Source: JACNIZ01 sp964344765 (lineage in GTDB: Bacteria; Planctomycetota; UBA1135). From it: a stretch of 64,000 bases of DNA. Location: positions 1 to 64,000 of the forward strand of contig CAYFOM010000012.1 of the NCBI GenBank assembly GCA_964344765.1, in the 5' to 3' direction. Position 1 is the first letter of the stretch. Each line of letters starts with the position of its first letter. Below the pieces are notes generated by a model, which was not told the origin of the DNA, ran no database searches, and saw only the letters and a list, made by a program, of their open reading frames with translations. This document shows positions 28,317 through 35,443 of this stretch, piece by piece. Made by a program: the position numbers and the translations under genes.

Positions 28317-29305
28317 CTCCAAGCCCTCAGGCGCTCGACCTTAACTCGCTGCTGGCAACCATCGCCGAGCCGATGGAAAAAGTGAACCAGTGGCTCTCGC
28401 AGCAGTACCAGCCCGATTCGCCACGCCTGCAGCCGCTGGTCGAACACGTGCGTAAATTTAAGGGCAAGCAGGTGCGCGCCGCTCAGGTCATGTTGATCGC
28501 CCAAGGCTGCGGCAAGCTGACCGAACACCACGTGCCCTTGGCCGGTGTGGTCGAAATGATTCACGCCGCCACCCTGGTGCACGACGATTTGCTCGACGGC
28601 GCTAAAGAACGGCGCGGCCTGGATTGCACCCACGTCAAATGGGGGGCCCACGCCAGCGTATTGCTCGGTGATTGGATCTACGCCCAGGCCTTTCAACGCT
28701 CGACCGAATTCCCCGATACCACCTGTTCGCACGAGTTAGCCAAAGCCACCGCAGCGGTGTGTTTGGGCGAAATCAGCCAGAACCTGAGCTGCAAGGATTT
28801 TGAGCTGAGCGAAGAGGAATACATCCACCAGATCGATGGCAAAACAGCGGCGCTGTTTGAAGCCGGATCGCGTCTGGCTGCGTTTTACGCCGGTGCCGAC
28901 CGCCGGGTGCAAGACGCCTGCGCGCGCCATGGCCTGTTGGCCGGCCGCGCATTCCAAATGATGGACGATCTGCTTGACCTCGTCGGCGACCAGGAATCGG
29001 CGAAAAAGTCGCTGGGAACCGATTGGGCGAACGGCAAGATGACCTTACCGCTGATCCGCCTGCGCGACATGCTGCCGGCCGACGCACGTCAACGCCTGGA
29101 AGCAGGCTTTGGCAGCGGTGCGCCGCGCTCCAGTTTGCTCGAAGGCGAGTTCGCGGAACCGCTGGAAGTTGCCTTGACAAAGTGCCGTCAAGAGATCAGT
29201 AATTCTCTCGAAGAGGCATGTCAGGCGCTCGACGTGTTGCCCGTGGCCCAGGCCCGGGAATGCTTGGTCGACCTGACCCGCTTCCTCGGAAGTCGTAATC
29301 GATGA
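28313..29305 (+). CDS. Polyprenyl diphosphate synthase (long-chain trans-prenyltransferase)
   Basis: Condenses isopentenyl diphosphate units into a polyprenyl chain, probably for the quinone side chain. The 330-residue product shows both Asp-rich motifs: DDLLDGAKERRG (FARM) and DDLLDLVGD (SARM), with GKQVRAA, LGDWIYAQAF and GKMTLPLI in the expected places. The open frame extends 37 codons upstream, but the GTG overlapping the mobA stop gives a better length and operon spacing. Chain length cannot be read with certainty; the residues before the first DD motif (Ala/Thr rather than aromatic) suggest long chains. It is followed after 3 bases by the cytochrome-assembly genes. Confidence 0.88.
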   Translation: MTPSPQALDLNSLLATIAEPMEKVNQWLSQQYQPDSPRLQPLVEHVRKFKGKQVRAAQVMLIAQGCGKLTEHHVPLAGVVEMIHAATLVHDDLLDGAKERRGLDCTHVKWGAHASVLLGDWIYAQAFQRSTEFPDTTCSHELAKATAAVCLGEISQNLSCKDFELSEEEYIHQIDGKTAALFEAGSRLAAFYAGADRRVQDACARHGLLAGRAFQMMDDLLDLVGDQESAKKSLGTDWANGKMTLPLIRLRDMLPADARQRLEAGFGSGAPRSSLLEGEFAEPLEVALTKCRQEISNSLEEACQALDVLPVAQARECLVDLTRFLGSRNR

Positions 29306-29308
29306 ACC

Positions 29309-31882
29309 TTGGCTGACTCCGCCACCCCTTCTCCCGTCAGCACGCCACGTAAAAAGAAGTTCAAGTGGGGCTTCTTAAACGGTGGGCTGGTCCTCATTCT
29401 GCTGTACTTGTACGCAGCGGTTCCCTGGAACCTGTTCATGACGGTTTGGAACGCCGAAGAGGGCGCCAAACTGATGCCGGCAATCGGGCTGTTCTTCGCC
29501 CTTGTGCCGATTTCGGCGCTGCTGGTGTGGAAACCCAAACATTTTGTCGGCTTCCTCAAGTCGATCAAGGTGGGCATTGTGAACCTGGTGTTCATTGGCG
29601 TCGGTGCGGTCATCGGCGTGTTGTTCCAGCAGGAAAACAAGGACAACCCGATGCCCGAGGGCGCAGTTGCTTCGCTGAACCAAATGGTTCAATCCGGCGA
29701 GCAGCGTGCTTGGACGCGTAACGAGCAGATTGCCTATGACCGCTACTCGGGTGAGTTCAGCGGTGGCAACAGCTTCCGCAACGCGCAATCCTTTTTCCTC
29801 TACCGTTTCGCCGAAAGCCTCAACCTAGACCATTTATTTGGTTTGGATGAGTCGTTGGAAATCGATTACGAAGGCATCGAGAAGAAGCTTGGCATCGTCG
29901 ATTCCAAAATCCCGGCGGTCGAAGCGCGCTTTGGCGAAGACTATGCCATCGCCATTCAGAGGCAGAGCCGTGTCGGATTGATTACCCGCGGCCGCAACGC
30001 GCGCATTCTCGGGGTAGAGGAGAAATTCGATGACTTCTGGTGGTCACTTTTCGTATGGGCGGACCGCCTGGACTGGATCCGCGTTTACCACTCGCCGTGG
30101 TACGCGTTCGCTTGGCTGATGGTGTTCTGTGGAGTTTTCCTGAACACCTTCCGCGGCGGTTTCCGTCGCCAACTTAAGCCGGGGCGTTGGGGCTTCCTCG
30201 CCACTCATGCCGGCGTGATGATGGTTTGCATTGGTGGTTTGTTGAGCCGTGTTTATGAAGAACGCGGCATCATGAACACCAACATCGACAAGGTCAAAGC
30301 CGAGTGGCAGACCTGGGGCCAAGAATGGCTGACCTTCCACGGCGAAGATTCCAAAGACGGCGAGCCGGCCTTCCAAGTGCGTCTCGACGCCTTCCGCGCC
30401 GACCCGCACGATGTGCTCAGCATCAACTACTTGACCACCAACCCGCGCACCGGCGCGCGCAATTACGAGTTCCCGCTCGATTCGCAGCCGGAAGAGCGCG
30501 TTTGGGAAGGTCGCGTGTTGAAGTACGACTACAAGCGCGATGAAAGCGGCGATCTGTACGAGCCGCAATTCACCGTTCGCGTCAAAGAGGTGGTGCGCCA
30601 GTCGGACTTCGATCCGCAACTGCAAGTCGCCGAAGAAGGCGAGATCTCCATCCCGAAGGCGCGCTTGTCGTTGGTCACCAGCGACGGCAAACACCTGCAT
30701 GAACTGCCGTCCTTAGTTGCCGGAATTTACGGCGTGATGACCCACGCGTTGTCCGGCTCGCGCGTGCGCCTGATGGAGGTCGAGGACCTGGCAGCCGCCA
30801 AGGCCGCTCTGGCCGACGTGCCCGCAATGCGTTTGGGCAGCTTGGTACGCGCCTCGGCCGATGCCGATACGCGCGAGCATGACCTGACTCCGGGCTTGGT
30901 CTTTACCGAAGAAACCGAGCACGGTCGCTACACGGTGGAAGTGCTGAGTGTGACCCCGGCTCTGACCTTGCTGGAAGAAAAGGACGGTGAGTTCAAGGTT
31001 GCGCCGCTGGATCGCGACATCGCTTACATCGAGCCGACTAACGCTGCTGCCGAATTGCTGATCACCCGTGAAGACGGTGAAACCGAACGTCGCTGGGTGC
31101 TGGAGCAAGACGTGTCGCAGTCGTTGCCGATTGAATTCGTCGACCTGCGCTACCAGTTCTACTGGGACCGCTGGGCGTCGGGTGCCAAGCATCGTTATTT
31201 GTTGATGATGGGTACCGGCGGCGAAATGTGGTGGGGCGAAGTAGGCAACCCGGAAAGTGTTCGTGCCGTCAACATGGGCGACCAGTTGAAGCTGGGTGAC
31301 CCTGTGATCTTCGACGACAGTGCACCGATTGAAGAACAAATCAAGTTGGTGCAGGCGCTGCCCAACGCGTCGCCGTACCCGGCTTACACCCAGGTCGCGA
31401 ACGCCGATTTCTTCGACACCTCGCCGGCCGCCGCACTGGTTGAATTCACCTACCCGGACGGCAACGGCAACTTCGTCTCGAAGACTGAGTGGATGCGCAC
31501 CCGCGACGGCCGCTACCGCTACGACATCGAATACCCCGGACACGACGGCGAACCGCGCGAGGTTGTGGTTCTGTTCGGCGAGCAACGCGGCGGCATGCCG
31601 ATTGAATGGAAGTCCAAGTTGACCATCCTCGAAGAAAACGAGCAGGGCGAATGGGCCGAGGTTCAACAAGGCATGGTGCGTGTGAACGACTACCTGGAAT
31701 ACAAGGGCTACCGCTTCTTCCAGACCAACCACGATCCGCGCGACCCGACTTACTCGGGAATCGGCGTGGTTTACGACCCGGGCATTGAATTGGTGCTCAC
31801 AGGGTTCTATTTGGTGATGTTCGGCACCATCGTCGTGTTCTTGATCAAACCCATCTTCACCAAGCGTCACCGCGCGCTGTAA
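29309..31882 (+). CDS. ResB/CcsB-type cytochrome c biogenesis protein, enlarged
   Basis: Half of the system II heme-handling complex that ligates heme to apocytochrome c outside the inner membrane. The 857-residue protein has N-terminal membrane helices (about 22-45, 52-72, 85-105), another pair around 265-285 and 300-320, a very large soluble beta-rich region, and ends with the ResB hallmark VNDYLEYKGYRFFQTNHDPRDP followed by a last helix (IELVLTGFYLVMFGTIVVFLIKP). Typical ResB is about 450 residues, so the extra soluble domain is notable. The start is TTG, 3 bases after the previous stop. The CcsA partner follows 12 bases later. Confidence 0.82.
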   Translation: MADSATPSPVSTPRKKKFKWGFLNGGLVLILLYLYAAVPWNLFMTVWNAEEGAKLMPAIGLFFALVPISALLVWKPKHFVGFLKSIKVGIVNLVFIGVGAVIGVLFQQENKDNPMPEGAVASLNQMVQSGEQRAWTRNEQIAYDRYSGEFSGGNSFRNAQSFFLYRFAESLNLDHLFGLDESLEIDYEGIEKKLGIVDSKIPAVEARFGEDYAIAIQRQSRVGLITRGRNARILGVEEKFDDFWWSLFVWADRLDWIRVYHSPWYAFAWLMVFCGVFLNTFRGGFRRQLKPGRWGFLATHAGVMMVCIGGLLSRVYEERGIMNTNIDKVKAEWQTWGQEWLTFHGEDSKDGEPAFQVRLDAFRADPHDVLSINYLTTNPRTGARNYEFPLDSQPEERVWEGRVLKYDYKRDESGDLYEPQFTVRVKEVVRQSDFDPQLQVAEEGEISIPKARLSLVTSDGKHLHELPSLVAGIYGVMTHALSGSRVRLMEVEDLAAAKAALADVPAMRLGSLVRASADADTREHDLTPGLVFTEETEHGRYTVEVLSVTPALTLLEEKDGEFKVAPLDRDIAYIEPTNAAAELLITREDGETERRWVLEQDVSQSLPIEFVDLRYQFYWDRWASGAKHRYLLMMGTGGEMWWGEVGNPESVRAVNMGDQLKLGDPVIFDDSAPIEEQIKLVQALPNASPYPAYTQVANADFFDTSPAAALVEFTYPDGNGNFVSKTEWMRTRDGRYRYDIEYPGHDGEPREVVVLFGEQRGGMPIEWKSKLTILEENEQGEWAEVQQGMVRVNDYLEYKGYRFFQTNHDPRDPTYSGIGVVYDPGIELVLTGFYLVMFGTIVVFLIKPIFTKRHRAL

Positions 31883-31894
31883 CCCGCTACCACC

Positions 31895-33052
31895 ATGGCT
31901 GAACTCTTCGAATTCCGTCGTCTACTCGAAATGACGCAGATGGCCGCCCTGGCCTCGACCGGGGTTGCTTTGCTGGCTGCACTCGGGTGGTTCCTGGCAC
32001 CGTTGATGCGCAAGTCCGTCAGCGGCGTTGCAGTAACCCCGGAAGGGGCGCAGATGACCGTCAGCGGCTCCGATAAGGCCAAAGACCCAGCATGGCTTTT
32101 GGGCATGTCACGCCTGCTGCCGATCTTGAGCTTGGTGTGCTTGGGCCTGAACTGCTTGGCGCAAACCGCACGCTACTTCGAGGTCATGCACTGGCCGGCG
32201 CAGACCATGTACGAGGTCATTCCGCTGGGCACCGCAACCGGCTTCCTAGCCAACTTCGTGCTTTACTACGTGTTGGGCTTCCACAAGCTACGCGGCGTGT
32301 CGCGCGGTTTCAGCGATCTGTTCCAAGCGCTGATTTTCCTCGGCTGCTGGTTCACCTTGATGCTGACCCTGCAACTGGATCCGACCGGCAAAGCTCTGCC
32401 GCCGGCGCTGCAGTCATACTGGTTTAGCACCCACATCACCGCCTACATGTTCGGCTACTTCACGTTGTTCATCGCAACGATGGCGGCGTGGTTGTTCTTC
32501 TGCTTCAAGTTCTGGCGCGGCCTGCTGCACCCCAAAGCTCACCCAATGAGCAAGCTGAACTTCTGGGGCACGCTGCTGTTCGCCGGCGTCTCCATTCCGT
32601 TCGGCTCAATGGGCATCGCGATGGGCCCCGGCATGGTACTTCTAACCGGCCTGATCGCCGTGCTCAGCGTCAAGAGCAAGATGGCATGGTTCCAGCGCTG
32701 GGAAGAAGGAGCCGACCGCTTCACCTGGCTGATCTTCGTAGTAGGCTTCCCCTTCCTCACCGCCGGCCTCATCCAAGGCGGCTTGTGGGCACAAGAATCC
32801 TGGGCCATCTACTGGGGCTGGGACTCCAAAGAAGTCAGCGCCCTCATCAGCTGGCTGTTCTACGTCGTCTACCTGCACCTTCGCTACGTCGCCGGTTGGC
32901 GCGGCGAAAAGGGCATGTGGATCCTCGCCTACGGCGGACTCTCGGTCTACATCACCTTCCAGCTGTTCGGCATGTTGCCGGCTTCCCAGTCCAGTCTCCA
33001 CCGTTACACCGACATGGAAGGAGTCCCGGCTGAGGGGTTGATGGAGGAGTAG
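31895..33052 (+). CDS. ccsA: CcsA/ResC-type cytochrome c biogenesis protein
   Basis: Multi-pass membrane protein of the heme-handling family. The 385-residue sequence shows about eight hydrophobic segments, histidines in STHITAYMFGYF and YLHLRY suited to heme binding, and the WWD-type loop WAIYWGWDSKEVSALISW that contacts heme outside the membrane. With the ResB-like gene immediately upstream it forms the system II cytochrome c assembly pair, so the organism makes c-type cytochromes. It ends at 33052, after which lies the only long intergenic gap of the window. Confidence 0.88.
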   Translation: MAELFEFRRLLEMTQMAALASTGVALLAALGWFLAPLMRKSVSGVAVTPEGAQMTVSGSDKAKDPAWLLGMSRLLPILSLVCLGLNCLAQTARYFEVMHWPAQTMYEVIPLGTATGFLANFVLYYVLGFHKLRGVSRGFSDLFQALIFLGCWFTLMLTLQLDPTGKALPPALQSYWFSTHITAYMFGYFTLFIATMAAWLFFCFKFWRGLLHPKAHPMSKLNFWGTLLFAGVSIPFGSMGIAMGPGMVLLTGLIAVLSVKSKMAWFQRWEEGADRFTWLIFVVGFPFLTAGLIQGGLWAQESWAIYWGWDSKEVSALISWLFYVVYLHLRYVAGWRGEKGMWILAYGGLSVYITFQLFGMLPASQSSLHRYTDMEGVPAEGLMEE

Positions 33053-33071
33053 TTTTTGGGTTTGGTTCGGG

Positions 33072-33151
33072 TGTGTCGTGGGACTTCGTTCCGCGGCAAG
33101 GGGTACGAGCTTCGCCGTACCAAAAGCCGCGGAACGAAGTCCCACGACACA
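33072..33151. repeat. Long palindromic element A
   Basis: Two 26-base arms (33072-33097 and 33126-33151) are perfectly complementary. The 28-base centre contains a second small stem, GGTACG with CGTACC, around AGCTTCGC. Next to the centre both arms carry the sequence CCGCGGC or its complement. The element begins 20 bases after the ccsA stop. Its core is the near-exact reverse complement of element B. No U-run follows, so it is not a standard terminator. It is probably a REP-like mobile or structural palindrome. Confidence 0.85.
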
Positions 33152-33283
33152 AGAACCACATCCACAAACCACGGCATTCAGCATCAACGACCCATTTGCT
33201 CGGGCTAAATTGATTGCAGAAATGCATACATTCAGCGCACCGGGCGAATTGCCTGCTCGTTAGGCGAAGCGGCCCAAAGAAAA

Positions 33284-33325
33284 CAAAAAGAGAAGAAGAG
33301 GGGGAACCTTCTTCTTCTCTTTTTG
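33284..33325. terminator. Bidirectional intrinsic terminator between ccsA and folD
   Basis: A 19-pair stem (one G-T wobble) with a GGAA loop. The outer arm begins CAAAAAGAG and the other ends CTCTTTTTG, so transcripts from either side meet a U-run. It lies between the convergent ccsA (plus) and folD (minus) and can end both. Confidence 0.75.
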
Positions 33326-33464
33326 CTTTGCCATTCGGTGTTACATGTTCGTCGAAGGCAGTGGAGTGCCTCAGCCGTACATGGAGGCAATCAAATTATT
33401 TTGTGACAGCAAAGATCCAACCTTGTGTCTGCGTCCCCGGGCCTAGATGTGTGTGATGTCTGAA

Positions 33465-33542
33465 GTGTTTTCAGCCCGACTTCCGCGGCTTTTGGTACGG
33501 CGAAGCTCGTACCCTTTGCCGCGGAAGTCGGGCTGAAAACAC
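33465..33542. repeat. Long palindromic element B (inverted copy of A)
   Basis: Two 25-base arms (33465-33489 and 33518-33542) are perfectly complementary around a 28-base centre with the inner stem GGTACG/CGTACC. The centre equals the reverse complement of element A's centre except for one base. The outer 15 or so bases of the arms differ from those of A, yet pair perfectly within B. It ends 19 bases before the folD stop, mirroring the 20-base distance of A from the ccsA stop. Confidence 0.85.
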
Positions 33543-33560
33543 ACCAGAACCCAAAAACAC

Positions 33561-34421
33561 CTACCCCCAAGCAGACTCAAGGGTGTTCTGCAGCAACATA
33601 CCTATTGTCATGGGTCCTACTCCACCGGGGACCGGAGTGATCCAGCCGGCGTTTTGGGCTGCGGTGGAGTATTCGACGTCTCCGACGAGCTTTCCTTCGG
33701 CGTTGCGGTTGATGCCTACGTCTAGGACGACGGCTCCGGGTTTGATCCAGTCACCTTTGACCAGTTCGGCGACTCCAACGGCTGCTACGACGATGTCGGC
33801 GTTGCGGACTTCGGCGGCGAGGTCGGCGGTGCGCGAGTGGCAGATGGTGACGGTGCAGTGTTGTTCGAGGAGAAGCAGCGCGACGGGTTTGCCGACGATG
33901 TTGGAGCGGCCGACGACGACGGCGCGCTTGCCCTTGAGTTCCATGCCGGATTCAGCGAGCAGGCGCATGACGCCTTTGGGGGTGCAGGGGACCGGGGCTT
34001 TGGTGCCTTGCATCAGCGCGCCTTGGTTGGCGGGGTGGAAACCGTCGGCATCCTTGGCTGGATCGATGGTGGCGAGGACTTCGTTTTCGTCGTAGTCGTG
34101 ACCCTTGGGCAGCGGCAGTTGAACAAGAATGCCGTGGACTTCCGGGTCGTTGTTGAGCTTGTGGATTTGCTCGAGCAAGGCGGCTTGACCGACGTCGGCG
34201 GGCAGCTCGATGTGGAAGTTTTGCATGCCGGTTTCGTCGCAGGCGCGGCGCTTATTGCGCACGTAGATGTGCGAGGCCGGATCGTCGCCTACCAAGACGG
34301 TGGCCAAGCCGGGACGGGGTTTGCCGGCGGCCAATCCAGCTGAAATTTGCTCGGCTATTTCGGCGCGCACCTGGGCCGAGAGCTGTTTGCCATCCAGAAT
34401 TTGGGCTTGAGTGGTCGACAT
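33561..34421 (-). CDS. folD: Bifunctional methylene-THF dehydrogenase/cyclohydrolase FolD
   Basis: Interconverts methylene-, methenyl- and formyl-tetrahydrofolate. The 286-residue product starts at the ATG giving MSTTQAQILDG; the frame runs 161 codons further upstream, but that part overlaps the divergent rhomboid gene and looks unlike protein. Signatures: YVRNKRRACDETGM with the catalytic Lys, VQLPLPKGHD, the NADP loop VVVGRSNIVGKP, and the C-terminal TPVPGGVGPMTIGML. Its formyl-THF product feeds purN, found at 57.3 kb. It is convergent with ccsA. Confidence 0.95.
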   Translation of the reverse strand: MSTTQAQILDGKQLSAQVRAEIAEQISAGLAAGKPRPGLATVLVGDDPASHIYVRNKRRACDETGMQNFHIELPADVGQAALLEQIHKLNNDPEVHGILVQLPLPKGHDYDENEVLATIDPAKDADGFHPANQGALMQGTKAPVPCTPKGVMRLLAESGMELKGKRAVVVGRSNIVGKPVALLLLEQHCTVTICHSRTADLAAEVRNADIVVAAVGVAELVKGDWIKPGAVVLDVGINRNAEGKLVGDVEYSTAAQNAGWITPVPGGVGPMTIGMLLQNTLESAWG

Positions 34422-34481
34422 GATTTTGTACTCGAGGGGGGACTCCGACGGAAGTCGCCCATAGAATGCCACTGAGTAGCA

Positions 34482-35273
34482 ATGATGACCAGCCTCACAC
34501 CATGGGTAAAACGGATCCTGATTTTCTGGGCCGGGCTGTGGGTGATTTCGAATTTGCTTTATCTGGCCGACTACGACCTGGGCATGCATTTTGGCTTGTT
34601 CCCAGCGGCATTGGCCGACGGCAAGTTGACGTCGATTTTGGGTTTGGTGACTTATGCGTTTTTGCACGAGCCAACCGGCATCTTGCATTTGGCATTTAAC
34701 TCGCTGGTTTTTTATTGGACCGGGCCCGAGGTCGAGCGCCACTTCCCCGGCAAGAAGTTTCTGCACTTCCTCGCCGGCGTGATTCTGGTCGGTGCTGCGG
34801 TTCGCGTTACGCTTTACTTCGTTTTCGGCACCGTATTCGGTTATCCGGCGTTGGGTGGCTCGGGAATCGCAATGGCGTGTTTGGCGGCTCTGGCGGCGCT
34901 GCATCCCGGTCTGAGGGTCAACCTTTTGGTTCTCACCGTGCGCTTGTTGCCGCTATTTTTGGTTTTGGCGGGCTTGGACCTGCTCCGAATGATCGCCACT
35001 ATTGCCGGCAAAGGAGATTCCATCGCCTCGGAAATCCACTTGGCCGGTGCTTTGGTCGGGTGGTATTGGGGTGGAGGCTTTCACCGATTCCCGGTGTTCC
35101 GAAACTGGGCGGAAAAGCGCGACTTGGCGCGGCGTCAGCGCAATCACGCCAAAAAGCAGCAGGATGAGGAGGAATTGGACCGCATTCTGGCCAAAATCAG
35201 CCGCGAGGGCATCGGCAGCTTGAGCCCCGCTGAAAAAGCATTCTTGGATCGGCGCTCGCGTCGTCCGGATTAA
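34482..35273 (+). CDS. Rhomboid-family intramembrane serine protease
   Basis: Six hydrophobic segments make up the first 200 of 263 residues. The rhomboid features are present: HLAFN (residues 69-73) in the second helix, the catalytic serine S127 in GGSGIA and the catalytic histidine H186 in EIHLAGALVGW. Rhomboids cut transmembrane substrates inside the membrane. The cytoplasmic tail ends with ISREGIGSLSPAEKAFLDRRS, a C-terminal extension found in many Bacteroidota and Planctomycetota rhomboids. It is divergent from folD (60-base gap), with a TAGAAT box at 34462-34467 ahead of it and a terminator after it. Confidence 0.87.
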   Translation: MMTSLTPWVKRILIFWAGLWVISNLLYLADYDLGMHFGLFPAALADGKLTSILGLVTYAFLHEPTGILHLAFNSLVFYWTGPEVERHFPGKKFLHFLAGVILVGAAVRVTLYFVFGTVFGYPALGGSGIAMACLAALAALHPGLRVNLLVLTVRLLPLFLVLAGLDLLRMIATIAGKGDSIASEIHLAGALVGWYWGGGFHRFPVFRNWAEKRDLARRQRNHAKKQQDEEELDRILAKISREGIGSLSPAEKAFLDRRSRRPD

Positions 35274-35288
35274 TTTTGATTTGAGTAG

Positions 35289-35359
35289 GGACCGGCTTCG
35301 GCGCCGGCAAGGTCCGCGCCGACGGAATGTCCGCCGAAGGGAACGCGTCGGCGGTTTTT
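35289..35359 (+). terminator. Tandem hairpins and intrinsic terminator after the rhomboid gene
   Basis: A first hairpin has outer arms GGACC/GGTCC (35289-35315) and inner arms CCGGC/GCCGG. A second has 8-bp arms CGCCGACG (35317-35324) and CGTCGGCG (35346-35353) followed by five T. The second is a plausible Rho-independent terminator; the first may be an accessory structure. Confidence 0.5.
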
Positions 35360-35443
35360 CAAGGCCATTTTTGAGTTCCGGGGGACTAGCGGCGGGGTGG
35401 AGATCCTGTAACAAATCCCGCCGCTCGAATAAGATAGGAGGTC

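Larger units (their letters stand above)
33053..33560. other. 508-base intergenic region between convergent ccsA and folD
   Basis: This gap carries no convincing gene. It holds palindrome A (33072-33151), a symmetrical A/T-tailed terminator (33284-33325) and palindrome B (33465-33542). The remaining stretches (33152-33283 and 33326-33464) show no coding signal, no tRNA-like cloverleaf and no repeats that I could find. Short open frames here translate the palindromes and are not real. Confidence 0.7.

Noticed and set aside
29301..29305. ATG at 29302 as start of the ResB-like gene
   Set aside because: It runs into a stop after four codons; the TTG at 29309 opens the long frame.
33078..33263. 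61-residue open frame and overlapping small frames in the ccsA-folD gap
   Set aside because: They translate the palindrome and have no start signal or family match.
34422..34904. Upstream extension of the folD frame
   Set aside because: It overlaps the start of the divergent rhomboid gene and its translation does not resemble FolD.
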